NCBI GenBank assembly: GCA_008729055.1
Contig: SDUX01000002.1
Span: 6,859,485-6,923,484 of the forward strand
Direction of reading: 5' to 3'
Origin: Pyropia haitanensis
Lineage: Eukaryota > Rhodophyta > Bangiophyceae > Bangiales > Bangiaceae
DNA length: 64,000 nucleotides
The translations under genes and the position numbers were made by a program. This document shows positions 9,942 to 21,978 of this stretch, in pieces; position 1 is the first letter of the stretch, and every line of letters begins with the position of its first letter. The notes beneath the pieces are model-generated. The model searched no databases. It was not told the DNA's origin and saw nothing but the letters and a program-made list of their open reading frames with translations.

Positions 9942-11860
9942 GCGCGCGCGCCCGACCGACGGGTGGCACCAGAACAAGAGAGGGGGTAGGGGGTAGGGGG
10001 GAGCGGGGCGGGAAGCGGGAAAAAAAAAAAAAGGGTGGGCAAGAGGGGGCGGGAAGGAGGGACCGGGGTGTCGGCAGGGGGGAAGGACCGCCGGGGGCAA
10101 TGGGCAGGGCAACGGCGTGAGGGGGCGGCGGGGGGTCAGGGCGGGTGAGGGGGGGGGGGGCGGGGAGCGGATGGACTGGCAGCCGCGGCCGCCCGCGCGC
10201 GACGGGACGATCCCGTGCCCCCCCCCACACGCCAGCACCGCAACGGAGGGGGGGAGCGCCCGCGTCTACAAAGGCGCGCCGCCGGGGCAGGACGGCGCGC
10301 CCGCCGGCCGCGCCGCGCGCCGCGCGCCGCCACGCCGCGGCCGCCTGCCGCCGCCGCCGCCGCCGCCGCCGCTGCCGCTGCCGCTGCCGCCGCGGCGGTT
10401 GCCCAGCGGGAGCGCTCCTCTGGTTCGCGGCGGGCGGTGGCGAGGGTGGCCGGGCGGTGGCGAGGGTGGCCGGGCGGGTGGGTGGGGCGGCGACCTAGGT
10501 AGATAGAGCTGGGGAACGAGGGGAGGGGGCGGGGGGGGGGGGGGGTGTGGCGAGCAAGACGCGCCGCGCCGCTGCGGCGCACGCCCCAGCGCCGCCCCAG
10601 CAGCGGCCGTGCCGACGCGCCCCCACAGAGATCGACAACCTACTTCTTTTTTCGGGTGTACGTACTGTACTTGCGCCTGGGGGGGGGGTTGCCGAGGGGG
10701 GGGGCGTGCAGCCCAGCGGGGCGCGCACCCCCTTTCGGGCCACGGTCTTCCACGTGTCATGGTCGGCCGCGGCGCGCGGCCGTCCGCCCCGCGCGCGCGG
10801 CCGACGGCAGCGCGCGGCTCGCGGCGCGGCGCGATTGGCGACGCGGACAGGCGGGGGGGGGGGGGGATGGACGGGCGGCGGCCGTCGGCGGTGCGCCACG
10901 GCCGACGCAGAGACGCCCGCCGCCGCCGCCACCGCCGCCTCCGCCGTGACCGACGAGCGCGGGCACCGCGGTCGGGCGCGCCACCGCCGCCGCCGCAGAC
11001 GGCGGCGGGCGTGGCGGGCCGGCCCGGAACGACGCCGCGACGCCCGCCAACGTTGCGTGCCGTCGCCATTGGCGGTGGGCACGGGCGCGGCGGGCCGGGG
11101 TCCACGTGCGGGCGTCGGCACCGCGTCTTGCGGCGGGTCCATCCCCGCGGTGGCGGTGCTGCCCGGGTGGGGCCGCACTCGCCGCGCCGACGCTGTCGGC
11201 GGTGGTGGCCTGGTGGGGGGGGGGGGGGGGGGGGGGGGGGGCGTGGGGCCAGCCCCCGAGCGAGTGGGGCGGTGATGGTGGTGGTGTTGGGTGGCGGCGG
11301 CGGAAGAGCTGCATCGCCCGCCGGTGCCCGCTGCGTCTGCCGTCGGCAGCGCCTTCCCCCCGCCGCACGCCGGCATCGCCAGCAAGCGTCGCGCTCGCCA
11401 CGTCACACGCTTTCACGGCGACACGCGCGTGCGCTCCCTTCCGTGCGGCTCGCGACGGTGGGGACGCTCGGGGTGGCGGGCGGCGGGGGCGGCGGCCGCC
11501 CCCGAGGTGGCGGTTTCCGCTGGGGAGCGTCGCCCACGCGTGGTATGGTGACACCAATGCGCGCGTGTACGGTGACAGGGTGCGCGTGAGCCGGGTGGGG
11601 TCATGGGAGTCGCGGGCGCTGTCCAGGTCTCTGCTGGGGACGCGAGCCGTTCCTCATGGATCCTTGAACTGGAGAAGAAGTGTTCTCTTGCTCTGGTCCC
11701 CCGCGGCTACCTCAGGCTGGCCGCCTTGCCGCTCTGCCGGAAGCTACACTCATTCGACGTGGGGGGACCGGCACCCCTCTGGAATGCTCATTTGAGGGGG
11801 GTCCCCCCGGTCCCCCCAGGATTAGCCCGGTCCCCCCACAAAGTTTCGAAACGACCGTGA
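9942..11860. other. GC-rich intergenic region, no supported gene
   Basis: Upstream of the Ulp2-like start. It holds an A12 tract (10020-10032), a short 20-bp tandem duplication (about 10431-10470) and a 27-G run at 11215-11241. Several long frames exist on both strands, but they read as Ala/Arg/Pro-rich shadow sequence with no recognisable domain. Composition changes to much lower GC after about 11600. Confidence 0.5.
11215..11241 (+). repeat. 27-base G homopolymer
   Basis: An uninterrupted run of 27 G on the plus strand, the longest I found in the window. Comparable runs occur at 4627-4649 (G23), 46764-46785 (C22), 19952-19969 and 19984-20001 (G18 each). Confidence 0.9.
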
Positions 11861-11868
11861 GAGTTTAT

Positions 11869-12522
11869 TATGGCACGTCCGCCAAAAATGGGACACGCGG
11901 TGTTTGTCTGGGAAACTCCCATCCCATCTGAGTGGTGCAATCGATGCATGAAATCAAACTTCTGCTCTGGTCGGCCAACTCGAGTGCGATCACGACACCG
12001 ACTGCCCCTAATTTGACGTCCAAAGGGCGCCTGACGTGCCTCTCAGGGGTCGGCTCGGGTGTGCTTTTAGTCTTGGAGTCAAACTTTTGAGAAACAATTT
12101 GCTAGACGAGCTAGGGGAGCCCGAATAGAGGCCGTGGGGGCGGGTCGCCACACTCTGGCTCATTATCGAGGGCTCTGGAGGCCATTCTTTTCAGAAACTA
12201 TTGCGGTTGAGTGGCCAACGTGGCGCCTGTTTCTGAACACAGAATCAGTAGCGAGGCTAACAGCGCAGCGTGGACGCATCTCATTGGCTTGACAAACAGG
12301 AATCGACCTTGATCTGACTGGTCTCGATGATCGATTGTCCGAAGGACCGACACCGGTCCCAAATCGGACCACCCAAGGTTCCCGTGGCGCTGATCATTCG
12401 ATCTGGAGATCAGCGCAGCTCGTCCCTCAGAGAATTGATTGGGTGCCTGACGTCGCGAGTTCACTGGGGCAAAGATTGTCGTAGGAAACTCTGAGTGTCC
12501 CATTTTTAGCGGACGTGCCATA
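11869..12522. mobile_element. MITE-like element bounded by 28-bp inverted repeats
   Basis: The left end (11869-11896) and right end (12495-12522) are inverted copies matching at 27 of 28 positions; both start TATGGCACGTCCGC and end AATGGGACAC. Dropping the outer TA leaves 26-bp inverted repeats flanked by TA on each side, the pattern of a Tc1/mariner-type TA target duplication. The 650-bp interior has lower GC than the gene regions and no convincing transposase. A non-autonomous DNA transposon is the best reading; the superfamily is inferred. Confidence 0.6.
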
Positions 12523-13603
12523 GCTAACGCGGGCTGCCGCATCGGAAATTATGAGAACAAGTTGCGGCCTGCTGTTCCCTCCGAAGTGCACCGTGCGGAT
12601 GAGACTGGCTGCCGGCTGCCGCTCCGACGTAGTGCCGTCGCTTGTGCCCGTCGTCGTTGCCGTCCTTCGGGCGGACGGGGGGGGGGAAGCGGCGGAAGCC
12701 CGCTTGGGGGGGGGGGAGGACGCCGCCGCCGGGAGACACCTGGCGGCGGCCGGCGACGCGCCCGCGGCGGCGGGCGGCGCTGGCCGGGGAATGTCCCCCC
12801 CTGCAGCAGGCGCCGCAGCGGCGGCGGCGGCGGCGCCAGGCGTGCCCGCCCGGCATGCTGCTGCCGCGGCGCAACCACGAGCCGCTGCCGCAGCCACCGC
12901 CGCCGCCGCCGTCGCCGCCTCCGTCGCCGCCGTGGAGTGGCGATGAGCCGCCGGGCGGGGGCGGGCGCGCGGCCGGCGTCGGTGCCGCAGTTCAAGCGGC
13001 GGCGGTAGCGGCGGCGGCCGCGGCGGCGGCGGTGGCGGCGACGGCGGCGATGGCGGTGGCGGCACGGGGCCTCCCGCCCCTCTCCCCGCCACGGCTGGCG
13101 CCGCTGCGCCCCTCGGCCCCCCTCCCCCCCCCGCACCAGGCAGGCGGCCCCCCCCCCCCCCCGTTTTGGCGTTCCCCTTCCGTACCGGCTCAGCCCGGCC
13201 AGGGCGGTCCTTCCCCAGGGCCCTATTCGATAATCCCAGTCCCGCGAATGCGGATTCTCTGTTACATATGCTGGCGAGTGCGTCCGCCCGAGTGCCCAGT
13301 CCGCGCTTCAGGGCACGTCCACCAATGTCGGCTATCAGTCTTAAATGAGTCGTTTTAAGATGCCACGTGTACATACGTGGCAGCGTCTGGGTGGTCGGGC
13401 TATCGGCGAGCTATCAGGCGAAGCACGTGAAGTGGACTTACGGTGGAGACGGGGGCTACCAACAGGCTACCTTCCAAACCACGGGTCCGTTCGTCGTCTT
13501 CGTTCCAGGCCGTTGGTGTTGACAACTCTCCACTATCACACTGTCGAAATGATGCCCACACGTGGCACGCTCTCAGCCAATCATCGCCCTGGCAATTGGT
13601 AAG

Positions 13604-13678
13604 GTCTGTTGGCTCCAGGGCTATCGCTCGGCCAAAACACCCTGTTTTGGCCCGGCGATAGCTCTGGAGCTAACAGAC
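13604..13678. repeat. 75-nt near-perfect hairpin
   Basis: Two 36-nt arms (13604-13639 and 13643-13678) pair at 32 of 36 positions around a 3-nt CCC loop. The arms begin GTCTGTT and end AACAGAC. It could be a fold-back element, a small-RNA precursor or a very strong terminator. No flanking gene or inverted-repeat partner explains it. Confidence 0.75.
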
Positions 13679-13906
13679 GTCAGGGTACGGAGAGGAAGTT
13701 ATGTCGTCACTTGTATCAAGTCTATTCGCTGAGGGGGGTTCGTTTTAGGCCGGGATAGCTCGTTGACATTGATGAACGACCGCATCAGTGCCACGTTTGG
13801 CCCGACGCGCCACGTTTCCCCTACGTGGCACGAATATCGGCGAATATCGACATTGGTGGACGTGCCCTCAGTCAGCGCTCCAAACGGTCTCCGCCACCGC
13901 GCGCGC

Positions 13907-14976
13907 CTAGTGTCTATTCTACCGCAAAAAAGGATCAAATGATCCTCGCCTGAGGATCAAATGATCCTCAAGAAAACCGGCGTTTTTGACCCCGTGGGGC
14001 CCCATTCCTGGGGCTGCTCCGCACTCCCCCGATTCCGCGGCGGCCGTCGACCTCCCCGTCTCGTCCCCCCGCCTCCCCACGGCACGCCCAACCTGTACGA
14101 CTCCTCCGACGCCCACCTCTCTCCCGCTACGACCCTTCCAGCCCGCCCTCACGACTATCTTGCCGTTCCTCCCCCGCCCCACCCTATCAAGCCCGTCCAT
14201 ATCCGCTTCGTCCCACCCTCCCCCCAGGCTGGTGGTCGGCGCCTCACCCGATGTCCGCCGACCCTCCCTGGCGTCCGTGTGCACCTGGGCGCCGACCTTC
14301 AGCCGCACGTCAGGGCCCTTGGCCTTCTTGGTCTTGGGGGGGGCGGAAGAGGGAAGAGCAAAAGGCGGGGGGGGGGGGCGGGCGGGGGCGGAGGAGGGGG
14401 AGGGGTAGCCGATGGCGGCGGGGGAGGGGTGGGCGGTGGAGGAGGTGGCGGGGTAGCCGGCGGCGGCAGCGCCGGGGGCGCTGCTTGAGGAGTTGCCGGG
14501 GGCATTGGCGGGGTCCGAGGAGAGGGGGTGGACGGGGGGGAGGGAAGGGGGGGGGTGGCGGGCTTGGCTGCAGCCCGTCCATTGTTCTTTTTCCGCCGTC
14601 TCATGGTGCAGTGGGCTGGCGGATGGGGGGGGAACTGCCGACGGGGGAGTGGGCGGCAGGCAGGAGCAGCAGGTCACCTTTTTATGCTCCTTTGTGCCCA
14701 GCGCGGGCGACTCGGAGGCCGCATGCCGAGCTCCCAGACGGGCCTCGTCGGCCGCTTTGGCGCCAAGAAAAGGCGAGGAAAAGCCCGCCTTCTGTGGTGT
14801 TCTCCTTTGAATGGGATGCACTCAAGCTCTCCCAAGGGTAAACAGCCGTCGCTGAGTCCATTTCTTGTGTCAGAATGAGCAGGGGACAAAGAGAAGTAAG
14901 AGAAAACAGGCCCTGGAAAAGGGGATCATTTGATCCTAAAAGGCTCAAATGATCCGGTCGGTAGAATAGACACTAG
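13907..14976. mobile_element. 1.07-kb terminal-inverted-repeat element with subterminal palindromes
   Basis: The ends carry the perfect 18-bp inverted repeat CTAGTGTCTATTCTACCG (13907-13924 and 14959-14976). CTAG is itself palindromic, so it may be a 4-bp target duplication around a 14-bp repeat. Just inside lie near-palindromic 16-bp units around GATCAAATGATC: two on the left (13931-13946, 13953-13968) and two related ones on the right (14923-14937, 14944-14955), inverted as transposase-binding sites would be. The interior holds a minus-strand open frame (13919-14821, no recognised domain; includes CCSCLPP and a basic TKKAKGPD patch, with a Pro-rich middle). It looks like a non-autonomous DNA transposon, possibly carrying a gene fragment. 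Confidence 0.7.
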
Positions 14977-15229
14977 CCTGCGGCGGATGCGGCGAGCGTC
15001 CCGTCCCCACAGCACAGGGCACCGCTAGCAACGCAGACAGTGCCCCCTCCACGGCCGGCACGGGGGGGGGGTCTTCAAGTACCCAGGCTTGTGACGGCAT
15101 GTGACGAATAAGCTGTCATATGTTTGACCCGCGAGGGGGGTCGCAAGTACGGCCCAGGAATACCTGATGTATCGCGGCACGGTCCTGCCACCATCGCATG
15201 CGGGCTCCATTCGACCCGTTCCCAGCCCG

Positions 15230-16507
15230 TATCCGTCTGACACCAGTTTTTCACAACTCGGGTATGAGAGAAGGATGCGAGGACGTTTTTTTCTCCAAAA
15301 AAATATGAGCGGACTCCGTAGCTCCTCACGAGGCCGGGCGTTTTGTCCGTTTCTTAAGGTAATGAGCGATTCTTTTTTTGAAAAAGGTACCCTCCTTTGG
15401 GGGGTGACACTAGTTTTTCACAACTCGAGATCTGTACCAGGACAGGCCCCAGAGCGCGATGTTGCAAAGAAACCCCGGAAAAACTTGAATGTATTTACAA
15501 GCCTGGGCTCGTGTTCCCCAGTCATCGACCAATGAGCACGCAGAGATCGTGCCTCGAACAAGTCGGACCCGGGTAGTCTCTTGACAGATCTAAGCGCACG
15601 GTGGGCGGACCGTCCCATCACCACCGGGCGGTCATCCATGCCACCGCTGCTCCATCGGGGGGTCCGCAGCACGCGTCGGCTCGCAGCGGGGGATGTGGGG
15701 GGATCACCCAGATGAATGTGAGGGGCCGGGGGGGGGGCGTCCGAGCGGGTGGGGGGGGGCGTCAGAGCGGGCGGCGGGGGGGGGGTCCGAGCCGGCAGGA
15801 CCGCTGCCAGGGGGTGGGGGATGGGGCGCCCCGACCAGACAGGGCCGCTGCCGGTGGAGGAGGAGATGTGGAGCCCTCACCAGGTATGTCCACAGTCAGG
15901 GGGGGGAGGGGATACGGTCCGCAGGCCGCAAAGGGGGAGGAAAGTGGGGTAAGCTGGGGCCAGCGGGCTTCTTGTGGCGGGACAGCCGCCCATCCTCGGA
16001 ACCGCACATGCGCTTCTGCAGCGGTCAACGGCTGGCGAATGGGTTTAGGAGGCGTCTGTGTCCCGGTGGTGTGCTAGAAGAGGGTATAGTGTCTACAGGA
16101 CGGGAAGAAGCCTCGTAGCCTCTCGAGCGCCAGCTGTACGCCGCGCCGAGGAGCGCTGGGCTCGCCCATAAATCAGCCAGAAGCAGCGTCAGGCGAGGTA
16201 TTTGAATTCTAATTCCCTTCGGGTAGCCGCACCTTTTTCTACGCGGCGCGGCGCCGCGAGCCCGAAAGCCCGCCTTTTTGGGGTCTCCTTACACCGCTGG
16301 AGAGCCCTTGAGTTGGCGCGTCCAGCCGTGTGACTCACCGTTTGCCTACGCCTCGGCTTGTATTTTTGGCACGAGTCGATAGACGGCTGGGGCACGATCT
16401 TGCTTTGCATTTTTGTCAATTTTTCTATGTAAACACTGTGGGAATCCCACAGATGGGAAGTTGTGAAAAACTGGTGCCACTTGTGAAAAACTGGTGTCAG
16501 ACGGATA
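15230..16507. mobile_element. Element bounded by perfect 27-bp inverted repeats, with a nested inner pair
   Basis: The 27 bp at 15230-15256 (starting TATCCGTCTGACACCAG) recur exactly, inverted, at 16481-16507. A second, imperfect pair sharing the core CAGTTTTTCACAACT lies inside it: 15405-15425 on the left and 16459-16479 on the right, also inverted. The arrangement suggests one element with doubled transposase sites, or one copy inserted into another. The interior has G-rich stretches (15725-15790) but no recognisable transposase frame, so it is probably non-autonomous. Confidence 0.6.
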
Positions 16508-17040
16508 TGAGGCCTTGCGTCCCGTGCGCCCCCTTTGGCCGATCCTCACTGCTGTTTTCCTACTTTGGTCCGATGTGGCCACATTCGATATGGGGTCCCG
16601 GTCGATTCTCTATTGGTGGATCAGGGTTATCCGGCAAAATCGTTGGCTGAGAGGGTCGTTGACTGTCATCGACCCTGCTCAGGAAATCGAACACGTGTAA
16701 CAAATGTACGATGACAGCAACATAGCTGTGGAAAGGTTATGGTACTTTCAGTAGTGCGCCTTCATTCAATCAGGTCAACTGCAGGGACTCAGTCCCTGGG
16801 ACTGGGGAGGCGGTTGCCCGACAGCTGCCGTCGCGACACGCATGTGTGCGAAGTCTCGGCCGGATCTCAACGAGCCGAGGTGGGCGCGTCTACAGACCTT
16901 GCACCCCCCACCAAGGTGCATCCCCCATCTTCGCGCCTCCATCTCCTCCGTCGTGAACTCCCCACCCCCCCTCCCCCCCTCTGTCCACACCCGGCCACCC
17001 CGATCGGCCCTCCCCGCCTCACCGCTTCCCCCCGTCCCCA
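16508..17040 (+). promoter_or_regulatory. Upstream region and leader of the PHR2-like gene
   Basis: Moderate-GC DNA to about 16800, then an increasingly pyrimidine-rich stretch (16900-17040) ending directly at ATG 17041. The same CT-rich leader precedes the membrane-protein gene at 43245, so it may be a common 5' UTR style here. No TATA box is evident. Confidence 0.35.
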
Positions 17041-18246
17041 ATGGCGTTTACGTCGCCCCCGCCGGCCGTGGCGGCCGCGGCGGCAGCCGCCGCCGCCGCC
17101 GCCGCCAGTGGCGGTGCCCCCCCTGCCGGCCGCTCCGCGGCGCCGCCGCCCCCCGCCGCCGTCGCCGCCGTCGCCGCCACCACCACCACCACCACCACCA
17201 CCGGTGGGGCCACCCGCGCGGCCACGCTGCCCCGCCCCGCTCTCCCCGTTGCCCCCTCCCCCGCCGCCGCCGGCGCGGCCGGCCGGTGGCGGGCTCCCTC
17301 CACTGTGGCAACCGCCGCGACCGCGGCGGCGGCGGCGGCGGCGACGGCGCCCGCGGCCGCCGCGTTGACGGCGGCGGCGGCGGCCGCCGCTGCGGGCGGC
17401 GGCGGCCCCGCGTCCGCCGCGGCGGCGCGGCGCCCCGTCGGCCTCGTCTGGCTCCGCCGCGACCTCCGGCTGCACGACCACCCGGCGCTCGCCGCCGCCG
17501 CCCGCGCCTGCCGCGCGGTGCTGCCGCTGGTCGTCGTGCCGCCCGCCCCCACCGCCGCCGCCGCCGCCGCCACCACCGCCGACGCGGACGCGGCGGGCGG
17601 TCGCGCGGCTGCCGCGGCGGCGGCCGCCGCCGCCGCCACCACCGCGGCGGCTGCGGCGGCGGTGGCGACCGCCCTCACCGCCGCCGGCAGCGGCCTGGCG
17701 GTGCGGGTGGTCGGGCGGGGCACCGCGGGCACCCCCCCGCCCCCCACCGACGTGGCCGCCGCGGTCGTGGCGGCCGCCGTCGCGGCGCGGGCGGGCGTCA
17801 TTTACGCCCACGCGGGGCGGACGGTGGCGGAGGCGGCGGCGGACGCGGCGGTGGCGGCCGCCGCCGACGCGGCGGGGGTGGCGGTGGAGCTCCACTGGGC
17901 GGGCACCCTCCACACGCCGGCCGACCTGCCGGTGGGGGTGCCCGCGCTGCCGGCCACCCCCGACGGGCTGTGGCGGCTGCTCGCGGGGGTGCCCGTCGCC
18001 GCCGAGGCGCCGACGGTGGGGGGGGGGGGGGACGGCCACGTGACGCTGCCGCCCCTGCCGCCGGCGGTGGCGGCGGGGGAGGTGGCGCTGGGCACCCTCC
18101 CGCCCGCCCCGGCCGCGGCCGTCGGCGGCGCGGGCGGCGGCGGCGGCGAGGCGGCCGCGCTCGCCGCGCTCGCCGACTATGTGGCGGGCAAGTCCCTCGC
18201 CGTCCTCGACGGGGCGCGGCCGCCCGCGGCGGGCGGCGTCGCGGGC

Positions 18247-18279
<33 letters not shown>

Positions 18280-18539
18280 CGCCACGCCCGCGGCGCGCGG
18301 CCGTGGGCGGTGGACACGGCGCTCGGGCGGCTGGCGCCCTACCTGGCCGCCGGCGCGCTGTCGCCGCGGCGGGTGTGGCACGCGGTGGTGGGCGGCGGCG
18401 GGGCGGCGGGCGGCGGCGCCGTGCCGCCGGGGCGGTCCCTGCGCGCGTACGTGGTCGAGCTGGAGCTGGCGCTCGCCGACCACCAGACGTGGACGGCGCT
18501 GCGGGGGGTGCTGGGGGGGGGGTGCCGGCCGCGGTATGA
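17041..18539 (+). CDS. PHR2: PHR2-like truncated photolyase/cryptochrome-family protein
   Basis: Resembles plant PHR2, a photolyase-family protein that keeps the antenna (alpha/beta) domain and only the beginning of the FAD domain. Residues 1-138 are Ala/Pro/Thr-rich, possibly a transit peptide. The photolyase domain starts at RRPVGLVWLRRDLRLHDHPA, followed by VIYAHAGRTVAEAAADAA, VELHWAGTLHTPADLP, GGEAAALAALADYVAGK, LGRLAPYLAAGALSPRRVWH and YVVELELALADHQTW (the YELLWRDF position of photolyases). No later FAD-binding segment follows, matching PHR2. The usual aromatic YELLWRDFF is replaced by an Ala/Leu-rich version lacking the Arg-Asp-Phe-Phe core. I end it at TGA 18537-18539, reached by a one-base slip in the G10 run at 18513-18522; the unshifted frame stays open for 1.7 kb but becomes nonsense. 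It converges on PP2C. Confidence 0.7.
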
Positions 18540-18966
18540 CCACCTGGGGGGGGCGGCGTGGCGGAACGGGGGCGGGGACGGAGAGTGCAGAGGGTGGGGG
18601 TGGGAGAGGGGGGGCGGCGTACGCACGTCCTCCGCCCCACCCCTCAAGGTTCCGAGTGGAGACCGCGGGTCTCGACGCGGGGTGGACGCGTTGGACTGTT
18701 GTTTTCTGTCTGTATGTTTGGCTCCCGCTCCGACCACACGCCGTGAGGGAGCCGCCGCCCCGATGGTCCTCCCCTTCCCCCCCCCCCCCCCCCCCACCGG
18801 TTGGCCCCTCGCGCGCCGCCCCTCCCCCACGGCACGGCCGCCCCTTCCCGCCACCACCGCCCCCCGCCGGCTACCCGTCGGGCGCGGCGGTGAGCGCGCC
18901 CCAGTCGGCGGCGTCGACCACCCCCCCCCCCCCCCCCCCCCCCCCCAGCCGCCGCCGCCGGCAGCG

Positions 18967-18978
18967 TCATCCGCGGCA

Positions 18979-19029
<51 letters not shown>

Positions 19030-19378
19030 GCCCCCCCCCCCGCCCCCCCGCCGCGCCGGCAGCGGCGACCGCGACAGCGCCGACAGCGGCGACAGCGGCG
19101 CCGACGCGGACGGCGGCAGCGCCCACCCCACCGACGCGCGGGGCGCGGCGGCGGCGGCGGCGGCGGTGGTGGTGGTGGTGGTGGCGGCGGCGGCGGCGGC
19201 GGTGGCGGCCGCCGCCGCCCCGCCGAGCACCGGCCCGGCCGACGCGGGGCGGATGAGCGCGGCCGGCGCGGGCGACAGCGACCCGCCCCGCTGCACGCAC
19301 CCGGCCGACGCGGGGCGGACGAGGCCGTCGGCGGTGTGGTGTGCGGCCGCCGCGGCGGCGGCGGCGGGGGCGGCGGCT

Positions 19379-19418
<40 letters not shown>

Positions 19419-20066
19419 GCCGCGCGTCGAGCGTCAGCACCACCGCGGTGATGTCATCGCGGGCGGTGCCCGCCGCCCAGCGGCCCGCCGCCACGCGCAC
19501 CAGCGCCGCCGCCGCGGCCGTCGCGGCCGCGTCGGCACCCTCCGCGTCCCCCCCGCCACCGACCCCGCCGCCGTCACCACCACCGCTGCTACCACCACCG
19601 CGGCGGCGGCCGCCACGGCGGCCCGGCAGCCGCCGCGCCACCGCCGCCGCCGCCGCCGCCGTCGCCGCCGCCGCCGTCGCCGCCGCCGCCGCCGCCGCGG
19701 CCGCCGACGCGGCCGCCGCCGCCGCCCGCAGCGCGGCGTCCACGACCGCGACCGCCTCGGCGGTCGGCACCACATCCCACACCCCGTCCGACGCGAGCAC
19801 CACAAACGCGTCGGCGGCGGCGAGCGCGTGCGTCGCCACGTCGGGGGTGGCGGTGACGCCCGCCGCGGCGAGCGTCGTGTCCCCAAACGCGCGGCTGACG
19901 GCGAGGCCGGGCGTGTGGGGGGTGCCGCCGAGCCACACGCGCAGCGGCAGCGGGGGGGGGGGGGGGGGGCGTCGACGGCGCCTGGGGGGGGGGGGGGGGG
20001 GAGCCGACCGCGTCGGGGCGGCCCTCGCGGGCGGCCGCGTCGGCCGGCGGCTCCGTGGCGGCGGCA

Positions 20067-20119
<53 letters not shown>

Positions 20120-20389
20120 CGCCGCCGCCTCGCGCCGCTGCCGGAGCGCCGCCTCGGCCGCGACGGACGTGCGGACGACGCCGCCCGCCGCCTCGATGCG
20201 CGCCCGCTCGTCGGGCCGGTCGGGCTTGTGGTCGGCGGTCAGCTCCACCGCCACGAGCGTGACCGCGTCGGCGGGGGGCAGGGGGGGGGACGACGGCGGG
20301 TGCCCCTCTGGGGACCCAACGCCGCCGTCGCCGAGCGGCACCGCCGCCGGCGGCGGCGTAGCTGCGCCCTTGCCGCCGCTGCTGCCGCT

Positions 20390-20443
<54 letters not shown>

Positions 20444-20735
20444 GCCGCCGCCGCCGACCATGCCGTACAGGGCGGGCACGGAGTGGCTCTTGGCCAGCCG
20501 CCCGCCAATGGGCCACCCGCGGCCCGGCCGGCGGGCGCGCGCCGGCCGGCCCGCCGCCGCCGCCGCGGCCGCGGCGGTCGCGGCGATCGCGCCCGGCGGG
20601 GCGGTCGACACGGACGGGAGGCCGCGGCGGGGCGGCGGCGGCGGCAGCGGCACGCCCCAGGCGGTCTCCCCCCCCCCCCCCCGGGCGGGTCCCCCCCACC
20701 CGCCGCGCCGTCGGCGTCGCCGCCCGCCGCGCCGC

Positions 20736-20770
<35 letters not shown>

Positions 20771-20853
20771 GTGCGGCCGCACGAGCCGAGCAGCGACAGC
20801 GCCGACGCGGCCATCCCCGCGCCCCGCCGCCGGGCGGACCGGTGGTGGCGCCG

Positions 20854-20891
<38 letters not shown>

Positions 20892-21712
20892 TCACCGCCG
20901 CGGGCGCCGCCGCGGCGGCGTCGTCCCCGTCGCCGGCAATGTCGGGCACCCGCTCCGCGGCGTCGGCGTCGACGGCCGCGGCGGTGGCGGCGGCGCCCAC
21001 CGGCGGCGTCATCGCCGCCGCCGCCGCGGCGGCGCGTGGCGTCAGCGGCGCGACGCGGCCGCCCGGCAGGAAGAGCGCCGCCTGCGCCGGCACCCGCACC
21101 ATTGTGTGGACGGACGGGGAGGGCGGCGGCGTGGCGGTCACGGCCGCGCCGTCACCGCCGCCGCCACCGCTGCCGCCATCGTCCTCACTGTCGGCGGGCG
21201 TGTCGGGCGGGGTGGCCGCCGCGGCCGCGCCGTCGGTGGCCGCCGCGCCAGCCGCCGCCGCCGCTGCCGCCGCCGCCTCGACCGGCACCCGCCGGCCGAG
21301 CACCGCCCGCGAGTCGCCCACGTGGGCGACGAGCAGGGACGCGCCGCCCACCACCACCACCACCGCCGTCGTCCCCGACGTGGCCGCCGCCGACCGCAGC
21401 CGCCGCCGCACCGCCGCGTCGGCCGCCGCGGCCGCCGCCACCACCATCGCCGTCGCCGTGCCGGCCGCGTCGCCGCGAGCGAGCGCGGCGGGCACGCCCG
21501 TCAGGCCCGCCACCAGCCGCGCCGCGGCGGCCGCGGACGCGTCGTCGCCGGCGGGGCCGTGGCCGTCGAGGACGGCGGCGAGCGCGCCGGCGGCGGGGGC
21601 GTCGGCGCCGTACGGGCGCGCCACCACCGCCGTGTCCTGGTTGACCTTGGGCGCCGCGCCGGTCGGCGCCGTGCCGGTCAGCGTCGCGGACCCGACGCCC
21701 GTCACGGCCGAC

Positions 21713-21752
<40 letters not shown>

Positions 21753-21931
21753 CGGTGGTGGCGGCTCGCCGCCGTAGCCGCCCAAGTGGCAGGCCCCCGT
21801 CGGCGCCGACGCGGCGGGCGCTCGTCGATGAGATGAGGGCGCCGCCGCCGCCGCCGCCGCCGTCGCCGCTGCTGCTGCTGCCGCCGCCGCCGCCGCCGCT
21901 GCCGTCGCCGCTGCTGCCGAACCCGCTGCCG

Positions 21932-21978
<47 letters not shown>

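Noticed and set aside
18540..20262. Extension of the photolyase frame to 20262
   Set aside because: The sequence past 18539 is antisense to PP2C and shows no FAD-domain similarity.
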